Assembly: GCF_003014555.1 (NCBI RefSeq)
Contig: NZ_PYGE01000005.1
Coordinates: 1-64,000 of the forward strand
Direction of reading: 5' to 3'
Length of the DNA: 64,000 nt
Source of the DNA: Haloactinopolyspora alba
GTDB lineage: Bacteria; Actinomycetota; Actinomycetes; Jiangellales; Jiangellaceae
Shown: one piece after another, positions 16,696 to 23,961 of the stretch
Layout: each line of letters begins with the position of its first letter
Position numbering within the stretch: position 1 is the stretch's first letter
The notes under the pieces: model-generated
What the model saw: only the letters and a program-made list of their open reading frames with translations
The model's database searches: none
What the model was told of the DNA's origin: nothing
Position numbers and translations under genes: made by a program

Positions 16696-17112
16696 TCACT
16701 CACCCGCAAAATCCGCGGCCGTGATCCCGTCGGCGTGACCCTCCGGCCACTGGACGAGTTCGATCAGGTAGCCGTCGGGATCGTGCAGGGTGGTCACCAG
16801 GGGCTCGTCCGGTCCGGCGGTCGGCTCGGCCGGGTCGGCGTCGATGCCGTGGGCGGCCAGTGCGGCGATGGTGGCACGCAGGTCGTCGACCTTGATCGCG
16901 AGGTGGTTGAACCCGCCCACCGCTTGGACGGGACGCGCCGGGTCGTGCACCAGCTCGACCGTGACGAAGGGGTCGTCCGGCAGTTGGAGCATGGTCAGGC
17001 TTCCGAACGGGGTCTCGGGAACGCGGCCGAGTTCCGTGTAGCCGAGCGCCTTGTAGAACGCGAGTGATCGGTCCAGGTCGGTGACCCGGAGTCCGGTGAG
17101 GAGGGTGCGCAC
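16696..17112 (-). CDS. VOC family protein, lactoylglutathione-lyase-like
   Basis: A 138-residue protein with two VOC modules. The first begins LTGLRVTDLDRSLAFYKALGY and the second FNHLAIKVDDLRATIAAL, ending TTLHDPDGYLIELVQW. The positions where glyoxalase I carries metal ligands show His (FNHLA) and Glu (LIELVQ), so a metal centre is possible. It lies four bases beyond the stop of the upstream FAD-oxidase gene on the same strand and is probably co-transcribed with it. Substrate unknown. Confidence 0.85.
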   Translation of the reverse strand: MRTLLTGLRVTDLDRSLAFYKALGYTELGRVPETPFGSLTMLQLPDDPFVTVELVHDPARPVQAVGGFNHLAIKVDDLRATIAALAAHGIDADPAEPTAGPDEPLVTTLHDPDGYLIELVQWPEGHADGITAADFAGE

Positions 17113-17115
17113 GGG

Positions 17116-18489
17116 TCACCTGCCTGACGGCGAGACGTTGTGGTTCAGGTGGAACACGTTGTCGGGGTCCCATCGGTCCTTGACCGCGGTGAGCCCGGCC
17201 AGCTTGTGCTGAGGGTAGGCCCGACCTACGCCCTCAATGCCCTCGTCGGTGAGGGCGTTGACGTAGGCGCCGCTCGCGTACGGCTCGATGGTCGCGCCGT
17301 ACCGCCGTGCGGCGGCGATCCGGCCGTCGTCCTCGCCGGAATCGCCCCAGCGCGAGGCGGAGACGAACTCCACCAGCGCATCGCGATGGCTGAACGCCGT
17401 CTCGTCGTCGCCGACGTCGGCGATCGCTCCGCCGTAGGCCTGAAGGGAAGCGTTGGGCAGCAACTCACCCGAGCCGTCCGGAGTGCCCCGGAGCAGGAAC
17501 GCCTCGATGGCCTCGTCGGGGAGCTCGCGCAGGTAGTGGCCCTTCCAGTAGCGACGCCAGGCGTGCCCCTCGACGTCGTCCTCGAGGCGCTGAAGGTCGA
17601 CGTACGCATGCTCGGTGATGCTCCGATCGACGGCTGTGCCGATCGCCGCGAACTGGCGTTGCAGGTCCCGACTGCCGTCCGGGTCACCGACCCAGACGAA
17701 CCCGAGGCTCGCGCGCGGCCGGTCGCCGTCGGTGCCGACCCAGGCCTTCAGCGTCGCCTGTCGCGGGGCCGACTCGATGAGGTCACGCCAGCGCCTCAGG
17801 GCCTGAGCCGCGTCGTCGAGGGTGAACCCGTACGCGGCGACGACCGCCTGGCCGGCCACCGGATGCAGCCGGAACTCGAACTCGGTGACGACGCCGAAGT
17901 TTCCGCCGCCACCGCGCAGCGCCCAGTGCAGGTCACCGTTCTCGGTCGCACTCGCCGTGACGGTCTCGCCGGTCGCCGTCACTACTTCGAACGACTCGAC
18001 GTTGTCGCAGCTCAGCCCGAACTGCCGGGCCAGCCAGCCCATACCGCCCCCGAGGGTCAGCCCGCCGACACCGGTGTGGGAGACGTTGCCGGCGGTGGTG
18101 GCCAATCCGTACGGCCGGGTCGCCTGGTCAAGCGCGCCGAGCAATGCTCCGCCCTGAATCCGGGCGCGCCGGGCGGCCGGATCCACCGTTACTGCGTTCA
18201 TCGGGGTGAGGTCGAGCATCAGGCCGTCCTCGGGCACCGCGTGGCCGATGACCGAGTGGCCACCGCCCTTGATACCGATCTCCAGGTCGTGCTGGCGCGC
18301 GTAGCGGATCGCCGCCGCGACGTCGTCCCTGCCCGCACACTGCACGATGACCTTCGGCCGGCGGTCGACCATGGCGTTCCAGAGGGATCGGGCACCGTCG
18401 TATCCGTGTTCGCCGGGCACGAGGACCCGTCCGGCGATGGCGTCGTCGATTGTGGCCGTTGCCGCTGTGGTGGTCGTTCGTCGGGACAT
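17116..18489 (-). CDS. FAD-linked (berberine bridge enzyme-like) oxidoreductase
   Basis: A 457-residue oxidase of the PCMH/BBE family. The FAD-binding region carries the covalent-flavin His in IGIKGGGHSVIGHAV. The second binding stretch GNVSHTGVGGLTLGGGMGWL has His-Thr where bicovalent members carry a linking Cys, so the flavin is expected to be singly attached. The C-terminal BBE signature is present near the end (YPQHKLAGLTAVKDRWDPDNVFHLNHNV). Family members oxidise alcohols, sugars or alkaloid-like substrates with oxygen. The ATG at 18489 is preceded by GGGAG. It heads a two-gene unit with the VOC gene at 16696. Confidence 0.9.
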   Translation of the reverse strand: MSRRTTTTAATATIDDAIAGRVLVPGEHGYDGARSLWNAMVDRRPKVIVQCAGRDDVAAAIRYARQHDLEIGIKGGGHSVIGHAVPEDGLMLDLTPMNAVTVDPAARRARIQGGALLGALDQATRPYGLATTAGNVSHTGVGGLTLGGGMGWLARQFGLSCDNVESFEVVTATGETVTASATENGDLHWALRGGGGNFGVVTEFEFRLHPVAGQAVVAAYGFTLDDAAQALRRWRDLIESAPRQATLKAWVGTDGDRPRASLGFVWVGDPDGSRDLQRQFAAIGTAVDRSITEHAYVDLQRLEDDVEGHAWRRYWKGHYLRELPDEAIEAFLLRGTPDGSGELLPNASLQAYGGAIADVGDDETAFSHRDALVEFVSASRWGDSGEDDGRIAAARRYGATIEPYASGAYVNALTDEGIEGVGRAYPQHKLAGLTAVKDRWDPDNVFHLNHNVSPSGR

Positions 18490-18610
18490 GGCACTCCCAT
18501 CGTCCGGTTCAGCCGGCGGCGATCCGGAAACGCGGCCGGATGAGCCCAGAACGATACTGTGTGGCCGCGACGAGCTGGTGCGCAACGCTCGTGACACACT
18601 AAGCCCCTCG

Positions 18611-18706
18611 TCAGTCCCCGGCGCCGATGGCGTCGACCGGCCGGGTCCGCATCGACGCGCGGGCCGGAACGGCGATCGACAGCACGCCGAGCAGCGCCGT
18701 CGTGCC
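18611..18706 (-). pseudogene. C-terminal remnant of an FtsX-type ABC permease
   Basis: Thirty-one codons ending in TGA (18611-18613) read GTTALLGVLSIAVPARAS and MRTRPVDAIGAGD. This matches the last transmembrane helix and tail of FtsX/MacB-like permeases, whose usual ending is ALLGVLxIAVPARxALRTRPVDAIG. Nothing of the remaining 800 or so residues is present. The homology stops at about 18707, where the LuxR remnant on the opposite strand begins. Confidence 0.6.
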
Positions 18707-18713
18707 GACGATC

Positions 18714-18902
18714 CCGAGATACGGTGAGGTGCTGGCGCTGATGGCCGAGGGCCGGGGCAACACCGAGATCGCGGAGACGCTGGTCGTCAACGAGACGGGC
18801 GTCAGCAAGCACATCCGCAGCATCTTCGCGAAGCTCGGCCTGGAGCCCAGCGACAGTGGCCACCGCCGGGTGCTCGCGGTGCTGGCGTACCTGCGGTCCT
18901 GA
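18714..18902 (+). pseudogene. C-terminal HTH remnant of a LuxR-type response regulator
   Basis: Sixty-two codons carry an almost complete LuxR HTH (VLALMAEGRGNTEIAETL, VNETGVSKHIRSIFAKLGL) and the typical tail SGHRRVLAVLAYLRS of NarL-type regulators. The receiver domain and the start of the HTH (normally LTPREREVL) are lost; only PRYGEVL remains. The frame is open upstream to an ATG at 18627, but that part is the FtsX remnant read backwards. Translation of a free HTH domain cannot be ruled out. Confidence 0.65.
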
Positions 18903-18915
18903 GCCGGGGGTCCGG

Positions 18916-19344
18916 TCAGCCGCCGACGGCGGTGCGCTGGCGCCGTAGCCCCTCCTCGAGCCGCGCGGTGTCCTCGAGGACGTAGTCGTCCACCATCCGC
19001 CCCCAGCGGATGCGTACCCACTGGACCCCTTCGTTGGTGTACTGCGCGCCGTCCGCGAGGGTGGCGTCGACGGTGAGCCGGACGATCACCGTGGTGTTCC
19101 ACGGCCACCCCTTGACGACGATCTCGGTGGGCCGCAGCCGCAGCCCCGGCAGCAGTTCCGCCGCCCGTGCGAACCAGTCCTCGAACGCCTGGCGCCCTTG
19201 CAGGTCGGCGCCGAGCGCGGAGTCGCCGGCGAACCGGAAGCGCAGATCGGGAGCGGCCTGGGCGACGGCCAGGCGGTAGTCGCCGGTCTCGGTGACGCGC
19301 TTCCAGAGGTGGCGCACCTTGGCGCGCACGATCGCGTGATACAT
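18916..19344 (-). CDS. SnoaL-like (NTF2 fold) protein
   Basis: A 142-residue single-domain protein. Hydrophobic and aromatic patterning fits the cone-shaped NTF2/SnoaL fold: HAIVRAKVRHLWKRV as first helix, LRFRFAGDSALGADLQGR as first strand pair, AFEDWFARAAELLPGLRL, and the closing strand VQWVRIRWGRMVDDYVLED. These proteins are small isomerases, hydrolases or ligand binders. The ATG at 19344 has GGGAG at good spacing. It is divergent from an HxlR regulator whose paired CTTG-N7-CAAG sites lie between them, so it is probably under that regulator's control. Confidence 0.8.
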   Translation of the reverse strand: MYHAIVRAKVRHLWKRVTETGDYRLAVAQAAPDLRFRFAGDSALGADLQGRQAFEDWFARAAELLPGLRLRPTEIVVKGWPWNTTVIVRLTVDATLADGAQYTNEGVQWVRIRWGRMVDDYVLEDTARLEEGLRRQRTAVGG

Positions 19345-19370
19345 CTCGATGCTCCCGTCTGAGCTCGTCA

Positions 19371-19427
19371 CTTGCGAACAACAAGTTGTGATCGGACTCT
19401 ATCAACGTGTCGCTTGCTCTTGGCAAG
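19371..19427. promoter_or_regulatory. Paired HxlR operators, CTTG-N7-CAAG
   Basis: Two sites with the same layout lie in the 99-bp gap between divergent starts: CTTG-cgaacaa-CAAG at 19371-19385 and CTTG-ctcttgg-CAAG at 19413-19427. Their centres are 42 bp apart, exactly four helical turns, so two regulator dimers would sit on the same DNA face. Each site is extended by A/G and T on the outside. Confidence 0.65.
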
Positions 19428-19443
19428 TGACTAGGCTGTGGGG

Positions 19444-19947
19444 ATGGACCGGGACCGCTTCGCCACCGTCGCCTGCTCGATCGCCCGAACCGCCGGCGTC
19501 GTCGCCGACCCGTGGACGCTGCTGGTGCTGCGCGACCTGTTCCTCGGCGTCCACCGCTACGAGGAACTGCGCCGGGACCTCGGCGTGGCGACGAACGTGC
19601 TGGCCGACCGGCTCGACCGGCTGACGGAGGCCGGCCTGATCAGCAGGCACGAGTACCAGCGGGCACCGGTGCGGCACGAGTACCGGCTCACCGACGCCGG
19701 GCACGACCTGTACGGCGTGGTGCTGTCCCTGATGGCGTGGGGCGACCGGCACCTGGCACCAGACGGTCCACCGATGCTGCTGACCCACGACACGTGCGGG
19801 CACGACACCGCCCCCGTCGTCGCGTGCGGCCGGTGCGGCGGCGAGCTGACCGACGCCGACGTCACGGTCGCGCCCGGCCCGGGCGGCCGGCACGCGCCCG
19901 GAACGACGGTGATCGCCGAACGCCTCGCCGGGCCACCCGAGCACTGA
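19444..19947 (+). CDS. HxlR-family transcriptional regulator
   Basis: A 167-residue winged-helix regulator. The N-terminal 100 residues show the HxlR core: CSIARTAGVVADPWTLLVLRDLFLG, then ELRRDLGVATNVLADRLDRL, then GLISRHEYQRAPVRHEYRLT. An extra C-terminal part contains THDTCGHDT and ACGRCGGEL, a possible zinc ribbon with two Cys pairs seen in a subgroup of these proteins. It is probably autoregulated through the sites at 19371-19427. The ATG at 19444 is preferred over a GTG at 19438. Confidence 0.88.
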   Translation: MDRDRFATVACSIARTAGVVADPWTLLVLRDLFLGVHRYEELRRDLGVATNVLADRLDRLTEAGLISRHEYQRAPVRHEYRLTDAGHDLYGVVLSLMAWGDRHLAPDGPPMLLTHDTCGHDTAPVVACGRCGGELTDADVTVAPGPGGRHAPGTTVIAERLAGPPEH

Positions 19948-20007
19948 AGACCGGTGGACGCGACAGGGGTGCCGGGGCGAGGCTGATCACCGGGAGAGGT
20001 GATGTGA

Positions 20008-21231
20008 ATGGCCGAGCGCCCGTTCGTGGTCGTCGGAGCCGGCCTGGCCGGCGCCAAGACCGTCGAGGAGTTGCGAGAACAGGGCTTCGACGGACCGATC
20101 ATGCTGGTCGGAGACGAGCCGGAACGTCCGTACGAGCGTCCGCCGCTGTCCAAGGAGTGTCTGGCCGGTTCGGCCACGCTGGACAGCGCCTACGTCCACG
20201 CCCCTGACTGGTATGCCGCCCACGACGTCGACCTGCGGCTGGAGACGCCGGTGACCCGGATCGACCGGGCCGTGCACCAGATCGAGACGGTCGACGGTGT
20301 CCGGCACGACTACGCCAAGCTGCTGCTGGCCACCGGGTCGGCGCCGCGGCCGCTGCCGGTGCCAGGGGGCGACGCGACCGGCGTGCACTACCTGCGTCGT
20401 ATGGACGATTCCCGGCGGATCAAGGACACCATCGGGTCGGTGGCGCACCTGCTGGTGGTCGGCGGCGGCTGGATCGGCCTGGAGGTCGCGTCGGCCGCCC
20501 GCGGCGCCGGCGTCGACGTCACCGTGGTCGAGGCGCTGCCGCTGCCGTTGCAGCAGCCGCTGGGTCCTGAGCTGGCGCGGGTCTTCGCCGACCTGCATCT
20601 CGAGCACGGGGTGACGCTGCGCACCGGCGTGACGGTCGAGCGTGTCGTCGTCGCTGGTGACGTCGCCGTGGGCGCGCGGCTCAGCGACGGCAGCGAGATC
20701 GAGGCGGAGGCGGTCGTCGTCGGCGTCGGCGCGGCGCCGAACGTCGGGCTGGCCACCGCGGCCGGGCTGGAGGTGGCCGACGGCGTCGTCGCGGACGCCG
20801 GGCTGCGCACCAGCGATCCGGACATCGTCGTCGCCGGTGACGTGGCGGAGGCGACGCACCCGCTGCTGGGCCGGCGGGTACGGGTGGAGCACTGGGCGAA
20901 CGCGCTGAACCAGCCGGCGACGGCCGCGGCGACGATGCTCGGGGCCGACGTGCGCTACGAAGAGCTGCCGTACTTCTTTACGGACCAGTACGACCTGGGC
21001 ATGGAGTATCACGGCGACATCGGCCCGGACGGTTACGACGACGTCGTCGTCCGCGGCGACTCGGACGGACGCGAGTTCGTCGCCTTCTGGCTGCGCGACC
21101 GCCGCGTCCTGGCGGGCATGAACGTCAACGTCTGGGACGTCGGCGAGGCGGTCAAGGCGCTGATCCGGTCCGGCGTCCAGGTCGACCCGCGTCGGCTGGC
21201 CGACCTCGACGTGCCGCTGCCGACCTCGTGA
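20008..21231 (+). CDS. NAD(P)/FAD-dependent ferredoxin reductase-type oxidoreductase
   Basis: A 407-residue flavoprotein of the rubredoxin/ferredoxin reductase group. The FAD motif is FVVVGAGLAGAKTVEEL and the NAD(P)H motif LLVVGGGWIGLEVASAARGAG. Also visible are PYERPPLSKECL, the family signature after the first Rossmann unit, and IVVAGDVAEATHPL, the FAD-binding GD motif. The C-terminal 80 residues form the reductase C domain. Such enzymes pass electrons to [2Fe-2S] ferredoxins of Rieske oxygenases or P450s; no ferredoxin or oxygenase gene is adjacent here. The ATG at 20008 is preceded by GGGAGAGGTGA. Confidence 0.9.
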   Translation: MAERPFVVVGAGLAGAKTVEELREQGFDGPIMLVGDEPERPYERPPLSKECLAGSATLDSAYVHAPDWYAAHDVDLRLETPVTRIDRAVHQIETVDGVRHDYAKLLLATGSAPRPLPVPGGDATGVHYLRRMDDSRRIKDTIGSVAHLLVVGGGWIGLEVASAARGAGVDVTVVEALPLPLQQPLGPELARVFADLHLEHGVTLRTGVTVERVVVAGDVAVGARLSDGSEIEAEAVVVGVGAAPNVGLATAAGLEVADGVVADAGLRTSDPDIVVAGDVAEATHPLLGRRVRVEHWANALNQPATAAATMLGADVRYEELPYFFTDQYDLGMEYHGDIGPDGYDDVVVRGDSDGREFVAFWLRDRRVLAGMNVNVWDVGEAVKALIRSGVQVDPRRLADLDVPLPTS

Positions 21232-21252
21232 CGATCACGGCGTAGGGCGGCT

Positions 21253-21741
21253 TCAGTCGACGGGTCGGCTCAGCCACTGTGAGTCGGCCATGACCGTCCG
21301 GCCGCCGAACTCGTGGAAGCCGTTCCATACCTGTATCCGGGACGGCGCCAGGCGGAGGTACTCGAATCCGGGCATGACGCGCGGGTCGTGCGACACGACC
21401 GCGTACGCGTCCGCGGTGTCCGGATCCATGTCGGCGACGGGCACGACGGCGACCTGACCGTCGATCATCACGACGTCGTCGGTGCTGCCGATGGCTACCC
21501 GCGCCCGCCCCGTTGCTCGCACGTTCGCCATCGTCCGACTGCGCGTGGCCGTGGCCAGGATGAGGTCCGAGCCTTCCAGGACGTAGCTGACCGGAATCAT
21601 GTGGCCATGATCACCGGCGGCGGTGCACAGCCACAGTTGATGGTTCTGCTGCAGAGTGCGTTGGGCGTCGAGGCGCCGCTGCTCGAGTGACCGTGGCGTC
21701 GGGGCTGTGATGGTGTCGTTCACAAGTAGGTAAGCTGCCAC
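21253..21741 (-). CDS. Pyridoxamine 5'-phosphate oxidase-like flavin-binding protein
   Basis: A 162-residue split-barrel protein. The pattern LWLCTAAGDHGHMIPVSYVLEGSDL followed by TATRSRTMANVRATGRARVAIG fits the PNPOx-like FMN/F420-binding fold, in which the second strand and the SRTMANV turn contact the cofactor phosphate. The late strand RLAPSRIQVWNGF is also typical (SRIQVW). It may be a flavin- or F420-dependent reductase, or a haem-utilisation-type protein. The GTG start at 21741 has no good ribosome site and may be leaderless. Divergent from the deazaflavin-dependent gene at 21828. Confidence 0.85.
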   Translation of the reverse strand: MAAYLLVNDTITAPTPRSLEQRRLDAQRTLQQNHQLWLCTAAGDHGHMIPVSYVLEGSDLILATATRSRTMANVRATGRARVAIGSTDDVVMIDGQVAVVPVADMDPDTADAYAVVSHDPRVMPGFEYLRLAPSRIQVWNGFHEFGGRTVMADSQWLSRPVD

Positions 21742-21827
21742 TTACTGATATCGAAGTCAAGCGTGCGGATCATAGGCTGCCGGTGAGACCCTCGGGCCGC
21801 GGGTCAGCAGACCAGGAGGAGGGCACG

Positions 21828-22250
21828 GTGCGAGACGCGACGGCACGTCGACTGTCCCGGCTGCACGCCGCCGTCTACCGGTTGACCGGCGGACGGATCG
21901 GGCGGCGGCTAGTGCGCAACGACATGCTCGTGCTCACCACGACGGGCTCCAGGACCGGCAGGCCGCACACCGTCCCGCTGCTGTACCTGCGCGACGGCGA
22001 CGCGCTCGTGGTCATCGCCTCGTGGGGCGGGAGGCCGCAGCATCCGCAGTGGTACACGAACCTGGTCGCGAATCCGCGGGCGACCGTGCAGGTCGACTCG
22101 CGGCGCTGGACGGTCCGCGCCCGCACGGCGACGCCGGACGAAAGGGCGGTGTGGTGGCCCCGGGTGCTGGCCACGTACAAGGGATACCGGCTGTACGAGT
22201 CCAACACCGACCGGGTGATCCCGGTGGTGTTCCTCGAGCCTGAACGGTGA
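21828..22250 (+). CDS. Deazaflavin (F420)-dependent nitroreductase family protein
   Basis: A 140-residue protein of the Ddn family (DUF385). Signature elements are LVLTTTGSRTGRPHTVPLLYL, the conserved TTGRKTG-like phosphate loop, then VVIASWGGRPQHPQWYTNLVANP, the most recognisable Ddn motif. The end reads RVIPVVFLEPE, as in the family. Relatives use reduced F420 to reduce quinones or nitro compounds at the membrane. The GTG at 21828 has AGGAGGAGG just upstream and is preferred over the frame's ATG-less extension to 21783. Confidence 0.9.
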   Translation: MRDATARRLSRLHAAVYRLTGGRIGRRLVRNDMLVLTTTGSRTGRPHTVPLLYLRDGDALVVIASWGGRPQHPQWYTNLVANPRATVQVDSRRWTVRARTATPDERAVWWPRVLATYKGYRLYESNTDRVIPVVFLEPER

Positions 22251-22261
22251 TCACCGCACCG

Positions 22262-22876
22262 TCAACCGGCCCGCGGGACCAGCCCGTGCGTGAGTGCCTC
22301 GGTCATCGTCCGCAGCAGCGAACGCAGTTCCGCCTCGGTGCGGCGCAGGCCGTCCGGGCGCCAGCCGAGACTGATCACCCCGTTCCATGACGCCCACAGC
22401 GCGGTGGCCAGCTCCTCGGGGTCGCCGGCGACCAGGTCGCCCGCGTCCATGCCGCGTCGTAACGCGTCCGCGAGCCGGCTGTTCTGCTGGTCCACGCGCC
22501 GCGCCAGCCGGTCGGCGACCTCCCGGCCGGCCGGATACGTCCCGGGATCGGCCGGGAAGGCCAGCATCCGGAAGTACTCCGGATGGTCGACGTAGAAGGT
22601 CGCGTACTGATCCGCGGCCGCGCGTATCTGCTCGACCGGGCCGCGGTCGTCGGTGTACGCCCGGTCCATGTACATCAGGTCGGCATCGAGTGCGCGCTCG
22701 ACGACGGACGCGTACAGGCCGGTCTTGGAGCCGAAGAGGTTGTATATCGAGCCGACCGCTACTCCGGCCCGGCGTGCGATCTCCCCGACCGTCACCGTGT
22801 CGACCGCGCGCTCGCCGAAGATCTCCTCGGCGGCCGCGATGAGCACGTCCGTCGTGCGGCGCCTGCGCGGGTCCAT
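22262..22876 (-). CDS. TetR-family transcriptional regulator
   Basis: A 204-residue regulator. The HTH domain is in the first 60 residues: TTDVLIAAAEEIFGERAVDTVTV, GEIARRAGVAVGSIYNLFGSK. The ligand domain contains YATFYVDHPEYFRML and TALWASWNGVISLGWRP, typical of the TetR_C group found with lipid or xenobiotic efflux systems. The ATG at 22876 opens the fold. The 119-bp region upstream holds an inverted repeat and a repeated AACCGTTGCA motif. Convergent with the Ddn-type gene. Confidence 0.9.
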   Translation of the reverse strand: MDPRRRRTTDVLIAAAEEIFGERAVDTVTVGEIARRAGVAVGSIYNLFGSKTGLYASVVERALDADLMYMDRAYTDDRGPVEQIRAAADQYATFYVDHPEYFRMLAFPADPGTYPAGREVADRLARRVDQQNSRLADALRRGMDAGDLVAGDPEELATALWASWNGVISLGWRPDGLRRTEAELRSLLRTMTEALTHGLVPRAG

Positions 22877-22905
22877 GACCACTCCAAGACCACTCGATGC
22901 CCAAG

Positions 22906-22976
22906 TTTCGTGGAACCGTTGCACGAAATGTTCAGCGGCTGCGAGCATACGACGACTACTTCATGCAACCGTTGCA
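22906..22976. promoter_or_regulatory. TetR operator candidates: TTTCGTG/CACGAAA repeat and repeated AACCGTTGCA
   Basis: TTTCGTG (22906-22912) and CACGAAA (22922-22928) form a perfect inverted repeat around nine bases. AACCGTTGCA occurs at 22914-22923 and again at 22967-22976, 53 bp apart (five turns); the second copy lies inside a perfect palindrome TGCAAC-c-GTTGCA (22964-22976). All lie between divergent starts at 22876 and 22996. Confidence 0.5.
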
Positions 22977-22995
22977 AGACATCGGGGGTGTGGCC

Positions 22996-23466
22996 GTGAC
23001 GGACTGGGCGAAGGTGCATGCCGAAGTCGTCGACGAGTTCGCGCGCGGGTGGGCGGCGCCGGGGCCGCACGCCTGGGACGGATTCCTGGCCGACGACGTC
23101 GAGATGGTGCAGCCGATGCTGCGCGACGGCCGCGGCCGGACGTCCTGGCGCGAGGAGACGGAGCGGCTGCTGGAGCTGCTGCCCGATCTGCGCGGCGAAG
23201 TGCTCACGTGGGCCGGCCGCGCCGACCGGCTGTTCATCGAGCTGCGCCTGACCGCCACTCTCGGGCGGACGCCGCTCGAGGTGCGGGTCGTCGATCAGCT
23301 GGCGCTGACACCGACCGGCACCGTCGTCCGCCGCGAATCGTTCTTCGACCCGGCGCCGATGGTGCGCGCGGTTCTCCGTAGCCCGGGGCACTGGCCCGCC
23401 TGGTGGCGTTCCGGCGTGGGGCCGCTGCTGGCCAGGCGGCGGTTGGGCCGGCCGAGGCGGGCATGA
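22996..23466 (+). CDS. SnoaL-like (NTF2 fold) protein
   Basis: A protein of about 156 residues. VHAEVVDEFARGWAAPGPHAWDGFLADDVEMVQPML gives the first helix and strand of a SnoaL-like domain, and TERLLELLPDLRGEVLTW, LFIELRLTATLG, RVVDQLALTPTG follow the fold to its last strands. The tail (GPLLARRRLGRPRRA) is basic. The start is uncertain: GTG at 22996 has GGGGG at 22983-22987, while GTG 22990 and ATG 22963 are in frame. Divergent from the TetR gene and probably its target. Confidence 0.75.
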   Translation: MTDWAKVHAEVVDEFARGWAAPGPHAWDGFLADDVEMVQPMLRDGRGRTSWREETERLLELLPDLRGEVLTWAGRADRLFIELRLTATLGRTPLEVRVVDQLALTPTGTVVRRESFFDPAPMVRAVLRSPGHWPAWWRSGVGPLLARRRLGRPRRA

Positions 23467-23509
23467 CGGCCGACACGGAGGTCGCGGGCGGGTGGCGGTG
23501 GCGCACCAC

Positions 23510-23899
23510 CTACGGCTGGCTGCCCTGCGTGGGGTGATCGGTCTTGTCGGAGGGCGCCACGGGCTCGATGGGAATGCCCAGCCGGGTCGCGCGCTCGGTG
23601 CCCCAGTCGTGCAAGCCCTGCAGGACCGGGCCGAGCGCCCGGCCGTGGGTGGTGAGCTGGTAAGAGACCGGCGCGGGTACGCCGTCGTGCACCGTGCGCT
23701 CGACCAACCCGGCTCGCTCCAGTTCGCGCAACCGCTGGGTGAGCATCTTCTCGCTGACGTCCGGCATCCGGCGCCGCAGCTCACCATAGCGGTGCGCGCC
23801 CTCCTTGAGGTGCGCCAGCACGACCGGCGTCCAGCGCCGGCCGAGCACGTCCATCGCGACCTCGACCGCGCAGTAGTACCTCGTCCGTGCCGTGCTCAC
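23510..23899 (-). CDS. HxlR-family transcriptional regulator
   Basis: A 129-residue regulator consisting of the HxlR domain alone. It has RTRYYCAVEVAMDVLGRRWTPVVLAHLKEG with the family's conserved Cys before the first helix and the R/K-W-x-x-x-VL motif. Then HRYGELRRRMPDVSEKMLTQRLRELE and the wing YQLTTHGRAL follow. The Cys can make this a redox or electrophile sensor, as in YodB and HypR. The GTG start at 23899 is set by GGAGG upstream. The gene is divergent from the globin/monooxygenase fusion; an AAGTGCGTACTT palindrome lies between. Confidence 0.88.
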   Translation of the reverse strand: MSTARTRYYCAVEVAMDVLGRRWTPVVLAHLKEGAHRYGELRRRMPDVSEKMLTQRLRELERAGLVERTVHDGVPAPVSYQLTTHGRALGPVLQGLHDWGTERATRLGIPIEPVAPSDKTDHPTQGSQP

Positions 23900-23924
23900 G
23901 ACTCTCGTTCCTCCCCGCACCACG

Positions 23925-23936
23925 AAGTGCGTACTT
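23925..23936. promoter_or_regulatory. Putative HxlR operator AAGTGCGTACTT
   Basis: AAGT-gcgt-ACTT inverted repeat in the 62-bp gap between the divergent HxlR gene and the globin fusion gene. A related element, AGTGCGTTACATACT, lies in front of the HxlR gene near 63534. HxlR operators are typically short AGT/ACT-type inverted repeats. Confidence 0.45.
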
Positions 23937-23961
23937 GTCGGCTGTCGTGATCCGGTGTTCG

